Source: Mesonia maritima (GTDB lineage: Bacteria > Bacteroidota > Bacteroidia > Flavobacteriales > Flavobacteriaceae). From it: a DNA stretch of 64,000 bases. Below, piece after piece: positions 36,821 to 44,571 of the stretch. Position numbers and translations under genes: made by a program. The stretch's first letter is position 1, and the number at the start of each line of letters is the position of its first letter. The stretch lies in NCBI RefSeq assembly GCF_042433895.1, contig NZ_JBHLUA010000006.1:166216-230215 (forward strand), read 5' to 3'. Below the pieces are notes generated by a model. It was not told the DNA's origin and did no database searches. It saw only the letters and a list, made by a program, of their open reading frames with translations.

Positions 36821-37942
36821 ATGAAGAAAATAAGTCTTATTCTAATGGCTATTTTAGCCTTCTCTTGTGAAGAAAAAAAAGAAGAAAAACCTAGTTTAAC
36901 TGCAAATATTGCCAATGTTGAAGATGGTACAGAAGTCTACCTGGCAAGTTTGGGAGAAAACGGTAGACCCGTTCCTGAAGATACGGTAGAGGTTAAAGAA
37001 GGTAAATTTACTATTGACCTTCCTGAAACAAAATTGCAAACTTTAAACGTATTAACCTTTGAAAATTTAAGAAGTAATGTACTTTTTATCAATGAAAATA
37101 AAGCCTTAACCGCTACATTGCATAAAGACAGCTTGCGTTCTTCAAAAATTGAAGGCGGTAAACATAATCAACTTTTTTCAGATTACGTAGAGCATTTACA
37201 AAAGCAATCTAAGAAAATTCAAGCTTTGCGAGAGCAATATCAAGATCCAACAATGTTGCAAGATCCTGCAATACGAAACGAAATTCAAGCTAAACAAGAA
37301 AAAATTAATGCGGAAGATGAAAAGTTTAGAAAAGAGTTAATTAAGGAGAACCCAAATTCCATTGTATCTATTTTAATTCTTTCTGATATGATGAAAATGA
37401 AAATGGTTCCCACCAATGAAATGCAAGATCTCTACACCTCATTATCTACCGAAATACAAAATACCATTCCTGGAGAAAGTGTAAAAGAATTTTTAGAAAA
37501 AGCAGGAAAAACTGCTATTGGAAGCAAAGCTCCAAATTTCTCGGCTCCAACGCCAGAAGGCGATATGCTTTCACTTAAAGACGCTATGGGAAAAATTACC
37601 ATTATCGATTTTTGGGCTTCTTGGTGTAAACCTTGTAGAATTGAAAATCCAAACGTAGTAAGGTTATACAATAAATATCACGATCGTGGTTTAAATATTA
37701 TTGGGGTTTCTTTAGATAAACCTAACCAAAAAGACAAATGGCTTAAAGCAATTGAAGATGATAAGTTAACTTGGCAACACGTTTCTAATCTTCAATTTTG
37801 GCGAGGACCAATCGTTCAGCAATACAATGTGAGTTCTATTCCTGCTACTTTTATTTTAGATGAAAACGGAGTAATTATCGCAAAAGATTTACGCGGAAAT
37901 GGTCTAGAAGAAAAGTTAGCAGAATTGCTTCCTGAGGAATAA
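36821..37942 (+). CDS. Thioredoxin-fold (AhpC/TSA-Redoxin) lipoprotein with DUF4369-like N terminus
   Basis: The 373-residue protein has a lipoprotein signal (LILMAILAFSCEEKKEEK, cysteine at residue 16). A beta-rich N-terminal domain of the DUF4369 kind (about 23-110) is followed by a charged helical linker and a C-terminal thioredoxin domain (about 230-373). That domain has the ResA/TlpA start IGSKAPNFSAPTPEGD and active site DFWASWCKPCRIE. Such proteins reduce periplasmic disulfides, for example in cytochrome c maturation, and could receive electrons from the DsbD-like protein at 9576-11612. The gene is single, with its own promoter and terminator. Confidence 0.9.
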   Translation: MKKISLILMAILAFSCEEKKEEKPSLTANIANVEDGTEVYLASLGENGRPVPEDTVEVKEGKFTIDLPETKLQTLNVLTFENLRSNVLFINENKALTATLHKDSLRSSKIEGGKHNQLFSDYVEHLQKQSKKIQALREQYQDPTMLQDPAIRNEIQAKQEKINAEDEKFRKELIKENPNSIVSILILSDMMKMKMVPTNEMQDLYTSLSTEIQNTIPGESVKEFLEKAGKTAIGSKAPNFSAPTPEGDMLSLKDAMGKITIIDFWASWCKPCRIENPNVVRLYNKYHDRGLNIIGVSLDKPNQKDKWLKAIEDDKLTWQHVSNLQFWRGPIVQQYNVSSIPATFILDENGVIIAKDLRGNGLEEKLAELLPEE

Positions 37943-37962
37943 TCTATCATTTATTTTAAAAC

Positions 37963-37992
37963 AAAACCGCTTCAACTTGAAGCGGTTTTTTT
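37963..37992. terminator. Bidirectional intrinsic terminator
   Basis: AAAACCGCTTC pairs with GAAGCGGTTTT around AACTT, with T run. It lies between convergent genes. Confidence 0.88.
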
Positions 37993-38008
37993 ATATTGCT
38001 ACGTGGGT

Positions 38009-38689
38009 TTATTTCAGAAAAAAACCAACGTTTATTTTTACGGTAATTTCCATTTCTCCAACGGCAATGGTTTCTCTTGAAGAAGATTCTACAGCGGAAG
38101 CATCCATTTTTGCATTCATCATTACCGGTTGGTAAGCTTGATTTTGAATTTCACTAACAAAATAAGCTTCACCCAACGGTTGTCCTAACGCATCGGCATA
38201 TTCTTGGGCTTTCATTTTTGCATTTTCAATCGCTTTTTTACGTGCTTCTGCTTCTAATTCATCAGCTGAAGAAGATTGAAAATTTACATTGCTAATATTA
38301 TTAATACCAGAAGCCATTAAACCATCCATTATCATTTCATAATCCTCTATATCTTCTAGTAAAACACTTAAACTTTGGTACGATCGGTAATTATATTTTT
38401 TGGTTTGGTAATTATACGATTTTCCCAGTTGAATATATTCTGTCTGAATATTTTTAGACTTTATTCCTTTACTTTTTAAAAATTTAATAACTTCATTAAT
38501 ATCGCTATCGGTTAATTCTTTTACTTCTGTAGCTGAATTTCCCTCGTGCTCAGCACGAACATTTATTAAAACTTGATCGGGAACAACTCTTACGGTTCCT
38601 TCTCCTTCAACAGAAACGCCTTTCGGCATTTTTTGAGCGTAAGAAACGGTCGCTACACAAATTGTAAATAATAAAATTAGTTTTTTCAT
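38009..38689 (-). CDS. SIMPL-domain (DUF541) periplasmic protein
   Basis: The 226-residue protein has a signal peptide (MKKLILLFTICVATVSYAQ) and one SIMPL domain. Its typical elements are GVSVEGEGTVRVVPDQVLINV, IKSKNIQTEYIQL, and the helix AEARKKAIENAKMKAQEYADALG. Relatives (E. coli YggE, Brucella BP26) form periplasmic ring-like oligomers with a poorly defined role, sometimes tied to oxidative stress. It is separated from the rhomboid gene upstream by 49 bp and may be cotranscribed with it. Confidence 0.9.
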   Translation of the reverse strand: MKKLILLFTICVATVSYAQKMPKGVSVEGEGTVRVVPDQVLINVRAEHEGNSATEVKELTDSDINEVIKFLKSKGIKSKNIQTEYIQLGKSYNYQTKKYNYRSYQSLSVLLEDIEDYEMIMDGLMASGINNISNVNFQSSSADELEAEARKKAIENAKMKAQEYADALGQPLGEAYFVSEIQNQAYQPVMMNAKMDASAVESSSRETIAVGEMEITVKINVGFFLK

Positions 38690-38738
38690 AGGTCTATTTT
38701 TAAGTTAGATAAAACTCATTTCAAAAAGGATACCAGTT

Positions 38739-39386
38739 TTAAATCTTTCCGGTTCGCTTTAAAACAAATAAAATAACAATCGGTATAAGAAGAAGAATAA
38801 CCATTAATAGACTTTCCTGAAAAATCCATGGTTGAAGTCCTAATGTAATTAAATAACCGCCCATTGCACCACCAAAATGCGCATCGTGACCAATTTGGTC
38901 GTTTTGCGCTTTCATTCCATAAATGGAATACAATAAATAACCAATCCCAAAAATGTACGCCGGAATAGGAATTATAAAAAATAAACCCAACATCATATTG
39001 GGTTGTAGCAAAATAGCAGAATATAAAATCCCCATTACAGCTCCACTTGCTCCTACTGCGGTATAATGAGGTTCATTTTTATGAAAATAAAGCGCAAAAA
39101 GATTTCCTAAGAGTAAACTTCCTAGGTAAATTACTAGAAATGAAATTATTCCGCATTGATAAATAACCACATTTGCAAAAAAATACAATGTTAACATATT
39201 TACAAACAAATGTGTAATGTCTACGTGTAGAAACCCCGAGGTTAACATTCTTAAATGTTCGCCACGTTTAATTGCGCCGACATTAAATTTATATTTTTCA
39301 AAAAAATGTAAATCGTTAAATCCTTTAAATGAAACAATAGCATTAATTGCAATAATAACAATAGTTACCAGTTCTATATTTCCCAT
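38739..39386 (-). CDS. Rhomboid-family intramembrane serine protease
   Basis: The 215-residue protein has six hydrophobic helices. The catalytic serine lies in GASGAVMGILYSA (GxSG motif) and the catalytic histidine in HDAHFGGAMGGYL. The L1 loop region has HLFVNMLTLYFFANVV, the usual rhomboid HxxxN stretch. The dyad is intact, so it should cleave membrane-embedded substrates. Substrates cannot be read from context. It is divergent from the acyltransferase genes, across 57 bp that hold a consensus promoter for the other direction. Confidence 0.92.
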   Translation of the reverse strand: MGNIELVTIVIIAINAIVSFKGFNDLHFFEKYKFNVGAIKRGEHLRMLTSGFLHVDITHLFVNMLTLYFFANVVIYQCGIISFLVIYLGSLLLGNLFALYFHKNEPHYTAVGASGAVMGILYSAILLQPNMMLGLFFIIPIPAYIFGIGYLLYSIYGMKAQNDQIGHDAHFGGAMGGYLITLGLQPWIFQESLLMVILLLIPIVILFVLKRTGKI

Positions 39387-39393
39387 AGTTCAA

Positions 39394-39424
39394 TTTGTAA
39401 ACAGTCAAATATACCATATCTTTG
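39394..39424 (+). promoter_or_regulatory. Consensus promoter of the first acyltransferase gene
   Basis: TTTG at 39394-39397 and TATCTTTG at 39417-39424 with a 19-bp spacer form the best -33/-7 pair in the window. Confidence 0.85.
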
Positions 39425-39443
39425 TAAAAATATATTATTCTTC

Positions 39444-40316
39444 ATGCAAAGATTGGTTTATCTACTCTCCTACCCATTTTTATGGCTAATCTCTATACTT
39501 CCTTTTTCGGTACTTTATAAGCTTTCAGACTTTATTTATTTCTGGATTTACAAGGTTTTTGGCTATCGAAAAAAAGTTGTTGTATCAAATATTAAAGCAG
39601 CTTTTCCTGAAAAATCTTCCGAAGAAATTAAAACCATAACCAAAGGCTTTTACCAGCATTTTGTAGATATTTTTTTGGAAATGATTAAATCGCTTAGCAT
39701 TTCTGATAAAGAATTAAAAAAACGGTTTAAAATTAAAAATCCTGAAGTTTTAGAACAACTCGAATCACAACAAAAAAGCTATATAATTATGACCGGCCAC
39801 TATGCAAGTTATGAATGGATTAACGCCCTGCATTTTTATGGCTTACGTTACAAAGCCTATGGCGTTTACAAACAATTGAAAAATAAAGAATTTGACCGAC
39901 TTGTAAAAAAAATTAGAAGTAAGTATAATACTACCATGCTTTCAACTAAAGAAGTTACACGCCAAATTATTAAAAACCAACGTGCCGGAATTTTATCGAG
40001 CTATGGTATGATTGCAGATCAAGCACCAAAAGGAGCCAAATCTAAATATTGGCGAAATTTTATGGGTAGAAAAGTCCCGGTCTTTATCGGGAGTGAGTTT
40101 ATTGCTAAAAAGTTAGATTTAGCAGTTACCTATCTTCACATTCAAAAAGTAAAACGCGGTTATTATGAAGCTAAATTTATAATTTTAACCGAACACGCAA
40201 AAAAAGTTAAAGACTACCAAATAACCGATAAATACTTTGAGTTGCTAGAAATGCAAATAAAAAACGCGCCTGCTTTTTACTTGTGGACTCATAAACGCTG
40301 GAAACACGCTTCTTAA
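39444..40316 (+). CDS. LpxL/HtrB-like lysophospholipid acyltransferase, copy 1
   Basis: The 290-residue protein has one or two N-terminal hydrophobic segments (about 5-38), FGYRKKVVVSNIKAAFPEKS typical of the HtrB/LpxL group, and the acyltransferase motif TGHYASYEW. In the latter, His119 and Glu124 form an HX4E site in place of the commoner HX4D. MIADQAPKGAKSKYW near 190 and a TYLHIQK strand follow. It probably adds a secondary acyl chain to lipid A or a similar lipid at the inner membrane. A close paralogue follows directly. Confidence 0.88.
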   Translation: MQRLVYLLSYPFLWLISILPFSVLYKLSDFIYFWIYKVFGYRKKVVVSNIKAAFPEKSSEEIKTITKGFYQHFVDIFLEMIKSLSISDKELKKRFKIKNPEVLEQLESQQKSYIIMTGHYASYEWINALHFYGLRYKAYGVYKQLKNKEFDRLVKKIRSKYNTTMLSTKEVTRQIIKNQRAGILSSYGMIADQAPKGAKSKYWRNFMGRKVPVFIGSEFIAKKLDLAVTYLHIQKVKRGYYEAKFIILTEHAKKVKDYQITDKYFELLEMQIKNAPAFYLWTHKRWKHAS

Positions 40317-40357
40317 GAAAAAGTTAAAGAAAAACTTATTTAGTTATAAGAAAAATT

Positions 40358-40365
40358 TATATTTG
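40358..40365 (+). promoter_or_regulatory. -7 promoter box TATATTTG of the second acyltransferase gene
   Basis: Exact TAnnTTTG match 15 bp before the ATG at 40381. A TTG at 40363, which could be read as an alternative start, lies inside this box and is therefore unlikely to be translated. Confidence 0.65.
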
Positions 40366-40380
40366 GGCTCAATCTCAATT

Positions 40381-41256
40381 ATGAAGAAAGCCGTTTTTCT
40401 TATTGTTTATCCATTTCTATGGTTAATCTCAAAACTTCTTTTTCCTATATTTTATTTAATTTCAGATATTCTATTTGTAATTATTTATCATCTTATAGGT
40501 TATCGAAAAAAAGTAGTTCAAGAAAATTTATTAATTGCCTTTCCACAAAAAACTGAAAAAGAACGTAACAAAATAGAAAAAGCTTTTTACAAACATATGT
40601 GCGATATGTTTTTAGAAATGATTAAAACGCTTTCCATTTCAAAAAAAGAATTAAAAAAACGCTTTGTCTATAAAAATATTGAAGCCTTAACCGAACTCGA
40701 AAAAAAGAGCAAAGGCGTAATTGTAATGTGCGGACATTATGCGAGTTACGAATGGGCCACAGCAATTAATTTTTACAAAACCAATAATAAAGGTTATGCA
40801 ATTTATAAAAAAGTAAAAAACCCTTATTTTGATAAATTAGTAAAAGATATTCGTGCAAATTTAGGCACAACGCTTATTAGTAGTAAAGAGGTAATTCCTA
40901 CAATGATGCGAAATATTCGCGCTCAGCAGAAAAGCAGTTATTATATGATTGCCGACCAATCGCCAAAAAAAGGAAACCAAAAGCATTATATTAATTTTTT
41001 AGGAAAAGAAGTTCCAGCTTTTGTAGGCTCAGAAGCAATGGCAAAACGTCTAGGTTTTGCGGTTTTATATTTACAGGTTGAAAAGGTAAAACGCGGTTAT
41101 TATGAAGCCAGTTTTGTTTCCTTAGCTGAAAACGCAGAGAATTTTGCAGATTATAAAATTACCGACAAATTTTTCAGCAACTTAGCACAACAAATTAAAA
41201 GAAAACCTGAATATTACCTTTGGACACACAAGCGTTTTAAACACGCGAAAAACTGA
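40381..41256 (+). CDS. LpxL/HtrB-like lysophospholipid acyltransferase, copy 2
   Basis: The 291-residue paralogue of the preceding gene matches it along the whole length: the hydrophobic start IVYPFLWLISKLLFPIFY, GYRKKVVQENLLIAFPQK, the HX4E site in CGHYASYEW, MIADQSPKKGNQKHY and a YYLWTHKRFKHA ending. I start it at the ATG at 40381 (MKKAVFLIVYPF) rather than the TTG 18 bp upstream, which falls in the promoter box. Tandem copies suggest two acylation steps, or different chain lengths, in lipid A synthesis, as with LpxL/LpxM. It ends 12 bp from the convergent HTH gene. Confidence 0.88.
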   Translation: MKKAVFLIVYPFLWLISKLLFPIFYLISDILFVIIYHLIGYRKKVVQENLLIAFPQKTEKERNKIEKAFYKHMCDMFLEMIKTLSISKKELKKRFVYKNIEALTELEKKSKGVIVMCGHYASYEWATAINFYKTNNKGYAIYKKVKNPYFDKLVKDIRANLGTTLISSKEVIPTMMRNIRAQQKSSYYMIADQSPKKGNQKHYINFLGKEVPAFVGSEAMAKRLGFAVLYLQVEKVKRGYYEASFVSLAENAENFADYKITDKFFSNLAQQIKRKPEYYLWTHKRFKHAKN

Positions 41257-41268
41257 TTTTTGAGAGTT

Positions 41269-41478
41269 TTATTTTTTCCAATCTTTTGCTTCAAGCTCAA
41301 AAATAATTTGAACTTCAGTTTCAAAAACTTCTGCGATTTTTAAAGCTAAAATTGTAGAAAGATTATAACCTCCCGATTCTATTGCGTTTATGGTTTGCCT
41401 ACTTACCTGAACTTTTTCTGCTAATTCAGCTTGGGTCATATTTTTTTTGGCGCGCTCAACTTTTAAATTATTCTTCAT
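41269..41478 (-). CDS. Small Xre-type helix-turn-helix regulator
   Basis: The 69-residue protein is a single HTH domain: LKVERAKKNMTQAELAEKVQ, then VSRQTINAIESGGYNLSTI as the recognition helix. The C-terminal end EVQIIFELEAKDWKK is typical of the small regulators that accompany membrane proteins in Firmicutes and Bacteroidota. Its start overlaps the end of the membrane-protein gene by 11 bp, so they form one operon. It probably controls that operon. Confidence 0.92.
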   Translation of the reverse strand: MKNNLKVERAKKNMTQAELAEKVQVSRQTINAIESGGYNLSTILALKIAEVFETEVQIIFELEAKDWKK

Positions 41479-41959
41479 TATTCGCTGTTTTTTTTAGTTT
41501 GAAATACGCCCAATTAAAACGAATTATAAAAAACATCAAGACCGTAAACATATTAAAAATCATGATGGAGAAAAAAGATACTCCGTAAACAAATAAAATG
41601 GCCAACAATAGAATAATGTAATTGCAATACGTCGCCCAAATTAAAGATTCTACTCTAATTTTAGAAATAAACTCATCTTCTATTCGCTGTTTTGAAAAAG
41701 CTACAAATATTCCGCCTACTATTAATAAAATACAAATTAGTTCATCGAAAATGTTATTCTCATAAATAGTAAAAAATTCAGTGTTTTTGCTTCCGATAGT
41801 TAACGTGAATTTATCTACTAAAAAAGCGAAAACCTTCGCGTCAAATAATGCTGGAGATTCATTTACAAAAATTGAATAAAGACCTGAAATAATTCCTACT
41901 GAAAATAAAACCCATCCTATTTTCTTAAAAGCGTTTGGTAATAAATAATTTGTTTTCAT
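41468..41959 (-). CDS. Four-helix membrane protein paired with the HTH regulator
   Basis: The protein has 163 residues from the ATG at 41959 (MKTNYLLPNAFKKIGWVLFS). The longer start at 41983 lies at the expected transcription start of the TATATTTA box and is less likely. Four hydrophobic segments are visible: about 14-32, 70-90, 107-128 and 130-152. The FSKQRIEDEFISKIRVESLIWATYCNY segment matches uncharacterised flavobacterial membrane proteins found upstream of small Xre regulators. Function unknown; the HTH partner may bind DNA only in response to its state. Confidence 0.78.
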   Translation of the reverse strand: MKTNYLLPNAFKKIGWVLFSVGIISGLYSIFVNESPALFDAKVFAFLVDKFTLTIGSKNTEFFTIYENNIFDELICILLIVGGIFVAFSKQRIEDEFISKIRVESLIWATYCNYIILLLAILFVYGVSFFSIMIFNMFTVLMFFIIRFNWAYFKLKKTANNEE

Positions 41960-41988
41960 CACGATACAATTTAAATTCGGCATAAATG

Positions 41989-41996
41989 TAAATATA
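41989..41996 (-). promoter_or_regulatory. Probable -7 box of the membrane protein/HTH operon
   Basis: TATATTTA on the minus strand, one mismatch from TAnnTTTG. It supports the later start codon for the membrane protein. Confidence 0.45.
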
Positions 41997-42072
41997 ATTT
42001 TACTTTATGACAAGTTAACTTTACATTTTTATAGAAAAATAAAGAAAGAAATATTCTCTTCTTCATTCTTAT

Positions 42073-42080
42073 TACTTTTG
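42073..42080 (+). promoter_or_regulatory. -7 promoter box TACTTTTG, only 4 bp before the rluE start codon
   Basis: Exact TAnnTTTG match. Transcription should start at or within a few bases of the ATG at 42085, so the message is leaderless or nearly so. Confidence 0.65.
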
Positions 42081-42084
42081 TAGT

Positions 42085-42675
42085 ATGAAACATCAACACT
42101 TTAAAATTTTTAAACCTTACGGCTATTTAAGTCAATTTATTACGCATCAAGCAAAAGCGAAAAAGAAAAAAATGCTTGGTGAATTAAATTACAATTTCCC
42201 AAAGGAAACAATGGCTGCCGGAAGACTTGACGAACCTTCTGAAGGATTATTAATTTTAACTACCGATGGAAAAATGAGCGCAAAAATTACCGGCGGATCT
42301 ATAGAAAAAGAATATTACGCTCAAGTCGACGGAATTATTACAGATGAAGCTATTCAAGAATTAAAAAACGGAGTCGAAATTGGCATAAACGGCGAAAAAT
42401 ATTTTACCAAACCCTGTAAAGTGAAAAAAATTACCGAAACGCCAATTTTTCCGGAACGAGCAAAAAAAATTAGAGATGAACGCCACGGACCCACAAGTTG
42501 GGTTTCTATAATTTTAACCGAAGGAAAATACAGACAAGTTAGAAAAATGACCGCCGCGGTTGGTTTTCCAACCTTGCGTCTTGTTCGTGTTAGAATTGGA
42601 ACTATTGAAATTAATGGAATGAACGCTGGCGATGTTGAAGAAATTACTTCAATTCTTGAGCGTGAACTTCCATAA
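42085..42675 (+). CDS. rluE: RluE-like 23S rRNA pseudouridine synthase
   Basis: The 196-residue enzyme belongs to the RsuA/RluE/RluF branch, and the nearest match by eye is RluE, which makes pseudouridine 2457 in 23S rRNA. The catalytic motif AAGRLDEPSEGLLILTTDG has the nucleophile Asp49. EKEYYAQVDG and the C-terminal GKYRQVRKMTAAVGFPTLRLVR are family blocks. There is no N-terminal S4 domain, as in RluE. The start is fixed by the N-terminal KIFKPYGYLSQF block, so the very short distance to the promoter box is real. The end overlaps the convergent amidohydrolase gene by 32 bp. Confidence 0.9.
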   Translation: MKHQHFKIFKPYGYLSQFITHQAKAKKKKMLGELNYNFPKETMAAGRLDEPSEGLLILTTDGKMSAKITGGSIEKEYYAQVDGIITDEAIQELKNGVEIGINGEKYFTKPCKVKKITETPIFPERAKKIRDERHGPTSWVSIILTEGKYRQVRKMTAAVGFPTLRLVRVRIGTIEINGMNAGDVEEITSILERELP

Positions 42676-43351
42676 TTTTTTCAACAGCAATTTTTACTAC
42701 TTTTTTTAAACTTGAAGGAAAAGCTTTCTTTTCTACAAACTTTTGGTTCATTTCCAATTCAATTCCTATATAATTTTTTGGGAATTTTTTTCGTAAATAA
42801 GTTGTAAATCCGTCGGCGCTTCCTAAATAAGGATAATTAAATTGAATTTTTAATTCGTGCTGAAAAGAAGCATTTAATTCCTTCTTAAAAAGTTGGGCGA
42901 GTTTTTTTTCTTCCAATCGTTTAGAATCGTATAAAATTCCGATATCGGCGGTTCTTTTTTCTCCGTTTAGAATTGGGGTAAATGAATGAACCGACAAATG
43001 AAAAACCGTTTCTCCTTCAGCAATAAATTCCGCAATTTTTTCTTCCACTACATTTCTGTAAGGCGCGTAATATTTTTCAATTATTTCATTTTTTATCGAA
43101 TGTTCAAGTTCATTTGTATAAACTGAAAATAACGCTGGATGATGTAACGATCGATTCGCTTCAATTAATAATCGACTGGTTTGCGTAGCTTTAGAAAAAG
43201 CTGCGATGGGCGATAAATAGGTAAACAAATCGAAAGTTCCTTTATCGAAACCTTTATGTGAGTTTAATGTAGCCGATTCATTTTTAAATAAATAGCGGTA
43301 TTTCTGCGGAATTAAATTTCCGCCGTGCTCACTGGTTAAAACGAGCTTCAC
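42644..43351 (-). CDS. N-formylglutamate amidohydrolase-like enzyme
   Basis: The 235-residue protein is of the FGase/HutG2 family. SEHGGNLIPQKY at the N terminus carries metal-binding and catalytic residues, LLIEANRSLHH holds the arginine-rich motif, and FHLSVHSFTPILNG holds a conserved histidine pair. In histidine breakdown such enzymes hydrolyse N-formylglutamate. Here the neighbours are an ATP-grasp ligase and a GCS2 ligase, so the substrate is more likely a peptide or amide made by them. Its ATG overlaps the GCS2 stop by 4 bp. It is the last gene of the operon. Confidence 0.85.
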   Translation of the reverse strand: MKLVLTSEHGGNLIPQKYRYLFKNESATLNSHKGFDKGTFDLFTYLSPIAAFSKATQTSRLLIEANRSLHHPALFSVYTNELEHSIKNEIIEKYYAPYRNVVEEKIAEFIAEGETVFHLSVHSFTPILNGEKRTADIGILYDSKRLEEKKLAQLFKKELNASFQHELKIQFNYPYLGSADGFTTYLRKKFPKNYIGIELEMNQKFVEKKAFPSSLKKVVKIAVEKIMEVHAQELK

Positions 43352-44571
43352 GGAATGAATAATTTATTTTTAGCTAAACAACTCGCTAATTCATGATAAA
43401 TCTTCTGAATGTTTTCCGTAGAAAAATCATCTTCTAAAGCTGAAATAATCCGGGTAGAAAGACAACCTTGCTCAAGAATAAATAGAATTATTTCTTGGTT
43501 TTCAAGTCGCATTTGGTTGCTTACTTGTCTAAAAAGATGTTTCCAAACCTCTGTGATTGAGATTTCGTCACTTGGTAAATCGAAGATTTTTAAATAGTCA
43601 CCTTGTAAAGTCGTTTCTTCTCCTTTTTTAATAACCTCATTAAAAACTTCGAATAAATCACTTTCGCTCCAACTTTTCTGCAATTCTAAATTTCCAAAAT
43701 ACACTAAATGTTGAAGAATTTTGATTATAAAATCGGCAATCGCAATATCTACTTTCGGGCATTCTTGAATATCTATTATTCTAATTTCAATGGCATTTCT
43801 ATCGAATCGGGCAATTGCGCCACGAGAATTTAAAAAATGACGATCTAAAATTCCTTCAGCATCGTAAGGTTTAATCGCTTTTTGTATGGGTTCGAAAATT
43901 TCTTCTTGATAAGCTTTTTTAGAAAACACACGTTCTGGAATTACTTTTCCGGTTAACTGCAGAATTTCTTTCTGATTATTTTTATAAACCTCTAAACGTG
44001 AATCTTTAAAACCGGTAACTTTTCCTTCAAAAATTGGAGAACTTGCGGTTAAAGCGGGAATTATCGGTAATAAAATTCGAATGGCGGCGTGTAATTTTTC
44101 AAATTCTTCATCATTATAAAACGGAAAGTTCAAATGCATACTTTGCACGTTAGACCAACCGTGACCGCTACAATCGAATATTTTATTGTAAAGCGCATAA
44201 ACTTCGCTGTAGGTATGTTTCCAAAGTTTAGTTTCCGTTTTTGGATTCATTAACGGATGCGAAGCAGTAGACAATAATTGTCGCCCTTTTGGCTTTAAAA
44301 GCTTATTTATTTCTTTAATATTCTCGTAAAAAGCGCGAGATAATTTTTCGTGATCGTCAGTTGGACCGTTTGTTTTTAATTCAATTACGTGGGCGACCAA
44401 CTCGTTACTCCACGAAATTTCACCGTTATCAATATCTGAAGTTAAACTTCCGTTTTTTTCAGTTAAGATTTCATCTACGGCAGGAATTACTGAAAGATTT
44501 TCAGCATTTACGAGCATATATTCCAACTCGATCCCGACAACTTCAAACAAATGATATTTTTTACTTTTCAT
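43348..44571 (-). CDS. GCS2-type glutamate-cysteine ligase family protein
   Basis: The 407-residue protein is of the carboxylate-amine ligase (GCS2/YbdK) type. It begins HLFEVVGIELEYMLVNAE, in which the ExE residues bind metal-ATP. MHLNFPFYNDEEFEKLHAAI, LTASSPIFEGKVTGFKDSR and the AIEIRIIDIQECPKVDIAIADF block follow. Glutamate-cysteine ligase activity is possible, but family members near ATP-grasp ligases probably make other amide bonds. It overlaps the RimK-like gene by 11 bp and the amidohydrolase by 4 bp. No glutathione synthetase is present. Confidence 0.85.
   Translation of the reverse strand: MKSKKYHLFEVVGIELEYMLVNAENLSVIPAVDEILTEKNGSLTSDIDNGEISWSNELVAHVIELKTNGPTDDHEKLSRAFYENIKEINKLLKPKGRQLLSTASHPLMNPKTETKLWKHTYSEVYALYNKIFDCSGHGWSNVQSMHLNFPFYNDEEFEKLHAAIRILLPIIPALTASSPIFEGKVTGFKDSRLEVYKNNQKEILQLTGKVIPERVFSKKAYQEEIFEPIQKAIKPYDAEGILDRHFLNSRGAIARFDRNAIEIRIIDIQECPKVDIAIADFIIKILQHLVYFGNLELQKSWSESDLFEVFNEVIKKGEETTLQGDYLKIFDLPSDEISITEVWKHLFRQVSNQMRLENQEIILFILEQGCLSTRIISALEDDFSTENIQKIYHELASCLAKNKLFIP

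Noticed and set aside
40363..40380. TTG start for the second acyltransferase
   Set aside because: The TTG lies inside the -7 promoter box, and a good ATG follows with the same N-terminal pattern as copy 1.
41269..41959. Toxin-antitoxin pair
   Set aside because: The larger protein has four membrane helices typical of an HTH-associated membrane protein, and gene order and size do not match a known toxin family.
43348..44571. Glutathione biosynthesis
   Set aside because: No glutathione synthetase is present, and the bacillithiol enzyme BshB1 suggests a different main thiol; the ATP-grasp partner is RimK-like rather than GshB-like.
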